Assembly: GCA_948144175.1 (NCBI GenBank)
Contig: CANXME010000387.1
Location: 896,501-960,500 of the forward strand
Length of the DNA: 64,000 nt
DNA from: Closterium sp. NIES-65
Taxonomy: Eukaryota > Streptophyta > Zygnematophyceae > Desmidiales > Closteriaceae
Reading direction: 5' to 3'
This document shows positions 57,850 through 64,000 of this stretch, in pieces (positions within the stretch are counted from its first letter, which is position 1; each line of letters opens with the position of its first letter). The position numbers and the translations under genes are program-made. The notes below the pieces were generated by a model that saw only the letters and a list, made by a program, of their open reading frames with translations, had not been told where the DNA came from and searched no databases.

Positions 57850-58440
57850 TTATAGTGCGGGCCCCCCACGGGCCTTAGTTCGTCCCGAAACGTGGCCCCC
57901 CGTGGCCCTTCGTCCGTCCCATAGCCCCCCCCTCCCCCCCCCCCCCCCCCTTCCACGAACCTTAGTTCGTCCCGTAGCGCGGCCCCCGCGGGTTCTTCGT
58001 CCGCTTCGTTTCGCGACCCCCTCCCGCCGTCCTTCGTCCGCCCCGTAGCGTGCCCTCCCCCCCCCCCTCGCGGGCCTTAGGTCGTCCCGTAGCGCGGCCC
58101 CCCGTGGGCCATCGTCCGTCCCGTAGCGCGGCCGCCCTCGCGGACCCTTCGTCTGTCCCGTAGCGCAGCCCTCCGCGGGCCCTTTGTCCGTCCCGTAGCC
58201 CCCCCCCCCCCCCTCGCGGGACTTGCGCTCGTCCCGTAGTGCGGCCCCCGCGGGAATTCCCGTCGACCCTAACCCTAGCTCCCGTCGCCCGTCGCATGTC
58301 ACCCGTTGCTTGTAGCTCCTACCCGCGTGCTCCCCGCAAGGCCAAGAAGCATGCAGCCGCGCCCACACAAGCCGTGCACCTTCAGCCGCGCCCACACAAG
58401 CCGTGCACCTTCAGCCGCGCCAGCACTAGCTTAGGCTGTC
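57850..58440. repeat. GC-rich leader repeats of copia J
   Basis: Degenerate units with CGTCCCGTAGCGCGGCCCCC and C runs to 58260, then three units of CCGCGCCCACACAAGCCGTG plus CACCTTCAG (58350-58430). Confidence 0.85.
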
Positions 58441-58499
58441 CTACCACTCGTACTTCCGCCTCGATAGGCCCTTACCCCCTCGCGTACTAGCGTGCCATG

Positions 58500-58720
58500 T
58501 CGATGTGCCGACAGCGGCAGCAGCAGCCGTGGCTGCATCAGCAGCAGTGGCAGCGGCACCGACGGCCGCAGCAGCAGCTGTGGTCGCAGCAGTAGTGGCC
58601 GCAGCAGCAGCAGTGGCCGTTGCAGCAGCAGCGGCAGTAGCACCGGTGGCCGCCGCAGCAGCAGTGGCGGGTTCAGCTGCAGCGCCTGCGGCAGCCTCCA
58701 CCGCGGGGCTCTGTCGGACC
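58500..58720. repeat. GCN/GCAGCAG-rich tract in copia J
   Basis: Interrupted CAG/GCC repeats, alanine-rich in one frame. They replace the gag region expected here. Confidence 0.8.
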
Positions 58721-58849
58721 CGGCCAGTACACACACTGGTACGTAAGAGCTGCGGCTGCTATGAAGACTTGTGCTTCTAGTCTTGGTGCGTATTTAATTT
58801 CCGATCCAGGCGCTCCTTAGTGTAGGAGCTGCAGCCACCACTAGTCAAG

Positions 58850-60123
58850 TACCAGCCTTAGTCGCTAGCTCGGGTGCGACCTCATCGATTGCACATCTTT
58901 CCTTCACCCTAGACTCTGGAGCATCTGGCTGTTTCTTTCGCGACAGCATCGACCTCACGCCACTGCACGCTCCAGTCACTGTCGTCTTGGCCGACCCCCC
59001 TGTGGGACCTGTAGTTGCCCACAGCACCACCACTCCCCCGTGTCCGGCGGTTCCCTCTGGGTTTCTCACAAGTTACTACACCCCCTCATTCTCTAGGAAC
59101 TTGGTTGGTGTCGGTCACCTCCAGGATCTCGGAGTTGTCACCACTTTCCCTCTTGACAAGCTTGTTGCCTCCTGCACAGGCGGTGCCGCTGGGGCACCAC
59201 TGGCCACTTTTCACAAGGAGCCAGGCTCTCGTCTGTACTCCTTACACACTGGGTCAGGTCAGGTCACGTCAGGTAGCTGCTGTGTCGTGCGGCTGTCGGT
59301 CACTCACCCACCCCTCGGTCCTCTGGCACCACCGTCTAGGGCACCCATCCTTCCCGTCGAGGGTTGGCAGCGCGCTGCTCCTCACTCCTCCTCGTTCTCC
59401 CCCACCACAGCTCCCTTACAGACCCCGCACTTGGACGTCTGTGGACCCTCCCCGGTCCTTGGCCCACGTCAGGAGCGCTACTTCCTGATTGTGGAGGACG
59501 ACTACTCCCGCTACACCACGATTTTACCCTTGCAATGGAAGGCCGAAGTACCTACCGTCCTCGAGCCGTGGCAACTAGCGAGGGGTGGCGCTCCGGGCCT
59601 TTGTGGGCTCCGCCTGCACTCAGACCGTGGTGGTGAGTTTTCTTCGACTCGCCTAGAGACGTTCTGCTAGGGCCAGGGGATCATCCAGTCTTACACGCTA
59701 CCAGCCTCGCCTTAGCAGAATGGGGTAGCCGAGCGACGCATCGGCCTGGTCATGGAGGTTGCTCGGACCTCCATGTGCCATGTCGGTGCCCCCCAGTTCT
59801 TGTTGCCTCACGCAGTCCACTACGCCCCGCACCAACTGAACCTGCGGCCTAGTGACGCTCGGCCACGGGTGACGCCGGTCGCCCTTTGGACGGGTTCTCC
59901 GGGTGTAGCAGCTGACTACTGCGTCTGGGGTTCCCTGGCCCACGTTCGTGCTCTTGGCGCAAACAAGTGGTCTCCGCGCACTCATGACTGCGTCTTTCTT
60001 GGCTTCGCACTCGACGCCTCTGGTTGGAAGTTCTATGGTCCAATTAGTTACCAGTTCTTCTTAGGATGCCACTTTTTACTAGTCGGTCAGTTACTACAGA
60101 AGTCGCCCCCATCGAGGTTCTGA
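58850..60123 (+). pseudogene. Copia J protease-integrase remnant
   Basis: Protease LDSGASGCFFRDS lies near 58910 and VVLADPPVGPVV near 58980. The pre-integrase block WHHRLGHPS (near 59320) is in another frame. Integrase shows LDVCGPSP near 59430, [10 protein letters not shown] near 59493, [10 protein letters not shown] near 59620, a stop at 59668, another at 59713, then QNGVAERRIGLVMEVARTSM near 59720 and VFLGFALDASGWKFYG near 59993. It is the same family as A and B, on the opposite strand. Confidence 0.85.
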
Positions 60124-60127
60124 GAAC

Positions 60128-61542
60128 TTCCCCCCCCCCCCCCCCCCCCTCCCCTTGTTCCTCACCCTTGAGCCCCCCCCCCCCCCCCCCCCCCGTCGTC
60201 CCAGTAGCTCCCCCCCCTTCGCGTCCTGCCCCATCAGGTGTGTCACACGTCACTCCGCAGTCTTCTCCCCTGCAGCGTCCAGTCCGTGTCGTGCTTGGGG
60301 GTGCGGGAGGTGCAGCTGCGGGGGGTGAGGGTACTGGGGCTGCTGAAGCTCGTGGTTCGACTCTGGAGGTGCAGGGGGTGTGGGTGTGGAGGCCCCTCCT
60401 GTGGAGGACACGGCTGCCTTTAGTCGGCGGCCTCGTCCGGCCTCACCCTCTGGCTTCCCGTCAGTTCCTCAGTTCCCTTCTCGTTCGCCTTCGCGGCCGG
60501 TCGCTGCGGAGTCTGGGGGTGTTCCTGCCGGAGGTACTGGAGGCCTTGAGGGTGATGGCGGTGGAGGTTCTGGTTCTGGGGGTGCTGGAGCTGGAGGCAC
60601 TCGCGCCTCGGTGCCTACCCCGCGCACTGTAATTTTCCTGACACGTGAGCAAAGTCTTCTTCGTTTGGAGAGGGAGGAACAGGAGCGGTTCGAGAGTACA
60701 CGGCAGCAGCAGTAGAAGCAGCACAAGCAGCACCAGTCTCACTCAGAGCGTCCGGAGAGAGTAGAGGAGGAGTTACAGCCGCATCAGGATAGAGGAGAGG
60801 AGGAGTCACAGCCGCACAAGGAGAGAGTAGAGGAGGAGTCACGGCCGCAGCAGCAGGTGCGGTTGCAGCCACACCTAGAGAGAGTAGCGGAGGAGTCCTG
60901 GCCACAGCAGCAGGTGCAGTTGCGGCCGCAGCAAGAGAGGGTAGAGGAGGAGTCTTAGCAGCAGCAGCAGCAGCAGCAGGTGCAGTTGCAGCCGCAGCGG
61001 GAGAGGGTAGAGAAGTCACGGCCACAGCAACTGGTGTAGTTGCAGCCGCAGTAGGAGAGGGCAGAGGAGGAGCCACACCTGGAGCAGCAGGAGCAGCAGC
61101 AGGGGCAGGTGTCGCCGCAGCAGACGCCGGAAGAGGCGGAGCAGTAGCGACTGAGAGACCTGCCCGACCCGGCACCTACATGCATGCTTGGTCCGTGTTC
61201 GTCTACCGCCCCTCCTATTCCCCCTGTCCAGTCACTTGCCTCGTCCCCGTGGACTCGTCGCTCTCCTCTCGGTCGTGCTGTATCTCCAGAGCCTCGTCGG
61301 TCTCGTTACCGAGCTGACGACCCGTTTCATCTTGTTCTCCGCTCTCCTATTCCACCTCCTCCAGTCCTTCTACAGCCTCCTGAGTCATCCCTTACTGAAT
61401 TCCCGACCCACTGTCCGACTACCTCCGTGCCTCCCGTCCTATCGTTTCCAATTATTTGTCGTCATTGGTCACTCACCCGACTACCCCCCCGCTGTTTGAC
61501 TTGGATATTGTTGCCACTGTTGCTGGCTTGGCCTCTTCCCAG
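60128..61542 (+). pseudogene. Copia J linker between integrase and RT
   Basis: Starts with two long C runs (60130-60195), continues proline/glycine-rich with several frames, then CAG-rich degenerate repeats of about 60 bp (60705-61150) and a stretch resembling the pre-RT linker of the family (for example SLTEFPTHCPTT near 61390). RT itself is absent. Confidence 0.65.
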
Positions 61543-61920
61543 TGTGAGGATCTAGGATCGAGCTCAGAAAAGAGAATGTGAATTGAATCGAATTGAATGC
61601 TCACCTGGGTACAACACGAGGCTATATATAGGCTCCACAAAGGGCCCCGTAACCAGGTGTTACGCGAAGGTTCCGCGGGTCGCAAAGTGTCCCGAACAGA
61701 TCCTTACCGAATTCGGTAGAAGGCAATTTGGTGGCAACCGAAAAGCCAGAATTTGGTGCACGCAACCTAGCTCGGTGCTATAACTATAATAAAATATAGG
61801 AAAGCACCTAGCCTAGGAAATCAAGCAATTCATGCATGCATATGATTATCCTATGCTAGAAATAGCATAATAAAGTAAAGGCAAGCAAGCATAGCTGGCA
61901 TAAGCTATCGTACTCTCACA
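61543..61920 (-). repeat. 3' LTR of chromovirus K
   Basis: 378 bp with TGTGAG/CTCACA ends. On the minus strand the purine tract TTTGAGGGGGGGACG precedes it. TATATATAG (near 61624) is its TATA box on the minus strand. Confidence 0.75.
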
Positions 61921-62874
61921 CGTCCCCCCCTCAAAGCTGGGTGGCGTGAGATACACCCTGCTTGACAAGATATTCCTTGAGAGCACGGCGTGCGTTGCCC
62001 ATATCAGCTTCCGCAACCCAACTGTCCTCAGTGGGGTCGTATCCCTTCCAGCGTATCAGGAACTCGAGGGTCTTGCCGCCACGGCGCCGATGAGAAAGAA
62101 CGCGCTCAATCTCGTACTCGGGTTCATCCTGCACAAGAACAGGTGGAGGTGGCGGTAGCTGCCGTCCCTGGAACTGGTGGTTGGGGTCCTTGTAGGGTTT
62201 TAGTAGCTGCACATGGAAAGCGTTGTGAAGCTTCCACGTATCCCTGCTAACGTCTTGTTGCTCCCGAAATGTCCCACGTAAGGTACGTCGTGAAACTCCT
62301 CCAATAGGATCTGCCGTAGCGGGGCGTAATTCGGTACCCAAATCTTTCCTGAACCCTTCCTTACAGCTAAGTCTTTCTCCCACTGTAACAACTTCTTGGT
62401 CTGTGCTGTAGCGATTTCTGCATCCACGGAGTACCCATGTTTGAATAGACCCTTGAGCAGAGGGTTCATCCCGTCGAGCTGGTTGCCTGCTACATGTCCG
62501 GGGCGGCTCAACGCGTCTGCCTTGTTGTGTAGCCCGGGCTTGTAGACGTTGTCGTAGTGGAAGTGAGTTCCCAGGAAGTCCACCCACCGCACCTGTCGTC
62601 GTGAGAGCGTCGGCTGCGACTTCAGGTATTTGAGACTGCAGTGGTCAGTATAGACTGTAGTCTTGGCTCCCTCTAGGTAACAACTCCACGCCTTGAAGGC
62701 TATGACTATCGCTAAGGCTTCCTTGTCGTGAATGGGGTAGTTTAGTTCTACTCCGTATAGTTTCTTACTGAGGTAGGCGATAGGCTGTAACCCACGTCCG
62801 TGATCCTGCATCAGTACTGCTCCGACTGCCTGGTCACTCGCATCTTCTGTTAAAATCTTAGCATAAGTGGTAGT
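61921..62874 (-). pseudogene. Chromovirus K RNase H and chromodomain, integrase core deleted
   Basis: From 62874 down: RNase H (ILTEDASDQAVGAVLMQ, then HDKEALAIVIAFKAW, YTDHCSLKYL and NKADALSRP), a linker and the integrase zinc finger HDVPYVGHFGSNKTLAGIR near 62250-62310. Near 62240 the sequence jumps to the end of integrase (KLHNAFHVQLLKPYKD), in another frame, and a chromodomain (YEIERVLSHRRRGGKTLEFL, then IRWKGYDPTEDSW) ending with a stop near 61931. The whole DDE catalytic core is missing. Chromodomain gypsy elements (chromoviruses) use this domain to target histone-marked chromatin. The 5' part is separated by insertion L at 62875. Confidence 0.85.
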
Positions 62875-63091
62875 TGAGATTTAAGGCGGGCCTAGGCTTA
62901 GTAGCCTAGGCCAAGAGGAAGACGAGGAGATTGTTCCAAGGTGAGAGTGTCGAGAGAATTGGAAAGGTGAATGTTCACTATAGTGCTAGGGTACATATAG
63001 TAAACAGAGCATGCAAAGAAGGTGCACCACCAACAGTTTATAATAATTACAATAAACTACAGCTACAGGCAGTTACATATAAATTATGACA
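62875..63091 (-). repeat. 3' LTR of element L, inserted in K
   Basis: On the minus strand it begins TGTCATAATTTATATG directly after the purine tract ATGGGGGAG, matching the LTR starts (TGTCA) of A, B and C. The left edge TGAGAT lies where K's RNase H frame stops. The second LTR is outside the window. Confidence 0.65.
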
Positions 63092-64000
63092 CTCCCCCAT
63101 AACTGCCTGCAGCAGGAGTTTGTGCAGAACACAACCTGCAGGGGTACACAAGCAACAGCAACAGCAGGTACGGTAACAGAGCAAGTACAGCAGCAAAGGG
63201 ACAGGCGACAGCAAGAAATTTCTGCCACCCCCTTACTCTCTTCCCCCCCCAACCACAGGAGGGGCAGCAGGGAGAGTGAGGAGGCGGGCTGGCTCTGGCT
63301 GGTCACCCCCTCCATCTCCTCACCCTCCCCCTCCCCCTCCCCCCCACACTGCTGCAGGAGCAGCAGAGGGGGGAAGAGAGGAGAGGTGGAGGGACGGCTG
63401 CTGGTTGGTCTCACACCCGCCACCCCAGTGCCATTCCCCCGGCTCCCCCACACCCTCATACCTGGCTCCCCCCAGCAGCAGCTGCAGCAGTGGGAACGAA
63501 AGGAGGAGGGGAAGGGAAGCACACCACCCATCACCCCAACACCCGCCACCCCCATACCCTCCCCCCCACGGCTGCAGGGAGACGAAGGAGGAGGGGGTGG
63601 GCGGGGAGAAAGCCGCAGAGCGGCTACAGAGGGTTGGCGCAGGTAGGTCAGGGGCGGCTGCAGGGAGTGCAGGCGCGGGGTGAGGAAGAGGCACCGCCGA
63701 GTGCGCCAGGGGCGGGTACTTGGCGGTTCAGGACACCGTCGCAGGCGCCAGGGGCGGTTCCGCGGCGGCTCAAGGGCACCGTCGCGCATGCCACGGGGCG
63801 CACGACGAGCAGGGCACCGTCTCGTGCCACGGGGCGCACGACGGGCAAGTTTAGGGCACCGTCATGTGCCTCGGGGCGCACGACGAGCAGGGCACCGTCG
63901 CGTGCCACGGGGCGCACGACGGGCAAGTTTAGGGCACCGTTGTGTGCCACGGGGCGCACGACGGGCAGGGCACCGTCGCGTGCCACGGGGCGCGCGACGG
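63092..64000 (-). mobile_element. Element L interior: low-complexity, no pol seen
   Basis: 63092-63230 is CAG-rich with the purine tract. 63230-63660 is C-rich, non-coding in appearance. 63690-64000 is a tandem array of about 43-bp units built on GGGCACCGTCGCGTGCCACG and GGGCGCACGACGGGCAAGTT, running off the window. A normal copia would have RNase H next to this LTR, so L looks like an internally deleted, non-autonomous derivative. Confidence 0.55.

Larger units (their letters stand above)
57848..61542 (+). mobile_element. Ty1/copia retrotransposon J (gag-less, truncated)
   Basis: Plus-strand member of the A/B/C family: a GC-rich leader (57850-58260), then repeat-rich non-coding sequence, then protease, integrase and linker. 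No LTR or gag was seen, and the element is cut at 61542 by an LTR of element K before RT. Confidence 0.75.

Overview
The window is nuclear DNA of a eukaryote of the green lineage. It holds one intron-rich host gene, a DExH-box RNA helicase of the MTR4/HEN2 (SKI2-like) group whose arch and C-terminal DSHCT sequence looks plant-like. Around it lie nested LTR retrotransposons, most of them Ty1/copia with very GC-rich, glycine-rich gag regions. Nothing is bacterial: there are GT-AG introns, no operons and no Shine-Dalgarno signals. A streptophyte alga (a zygnematophyte such as Closterium) is my best guess, but the sequence alone does not prove it.

Layout. 1-6473 holds a gag-less copia (C, minus) that ends inside a decayed copia (D, minus), then D's probable LTR and GTCGAC-rich repeats. 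6474-27923 is an old dead copia (E, plus). Its 5' LTR is split by copia A (minus, 6822-21757, target duplication TCTTG), and A is itself split by copia B (minus, 7212-14619, target duplication GTCCA). LTR divergence agrees with the order E before A before B. 28875-34153 is a decayed Ty3/gypsy element (F, plus), stopped by a hAT-type MITE with an 8-bp target duplication and then a second inverted-repeat element.

An 8.5-kb block (26396-34895) running from E's RNase H into that second inverted-repeat element is tandemly duplicated at about 99.8% identity. The second copy (34896-39972) has lost 3.45 kb internally, and the loss is sealed by a 21-bp filler that appears copied from neighbouring sequence.

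40415-56494 (minus) is the helicase gene: 17 exons, about 1,075 codons, all introns GT-AG. One exon carries a +1 shift at a nine-base homopolymer. Most introns contain decayed head-to-tail copies of the adjoining exon edge. Acceptor-plus-5'-half copies lie before the true exon, and 3'-half-plus-donor copies lie after it. Several have been drawn out into minisatellites. This exon-echo architecture is the most unusual thing in the window.

56738-57078 is a MITE with 26-bp inverted repeats upstream of the helicase. 57079-64000 is a second nest: a short LTR-retrotransposon gag (H, plus), a gag-less copia (J, plus), a chromodomain gypsy (K, minus) that has lost its integrase core, and an LTR (L, minus) cutting K and followed by GC-rich repeats. 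No rRNA, tRNA or CRISPR array was recognised.
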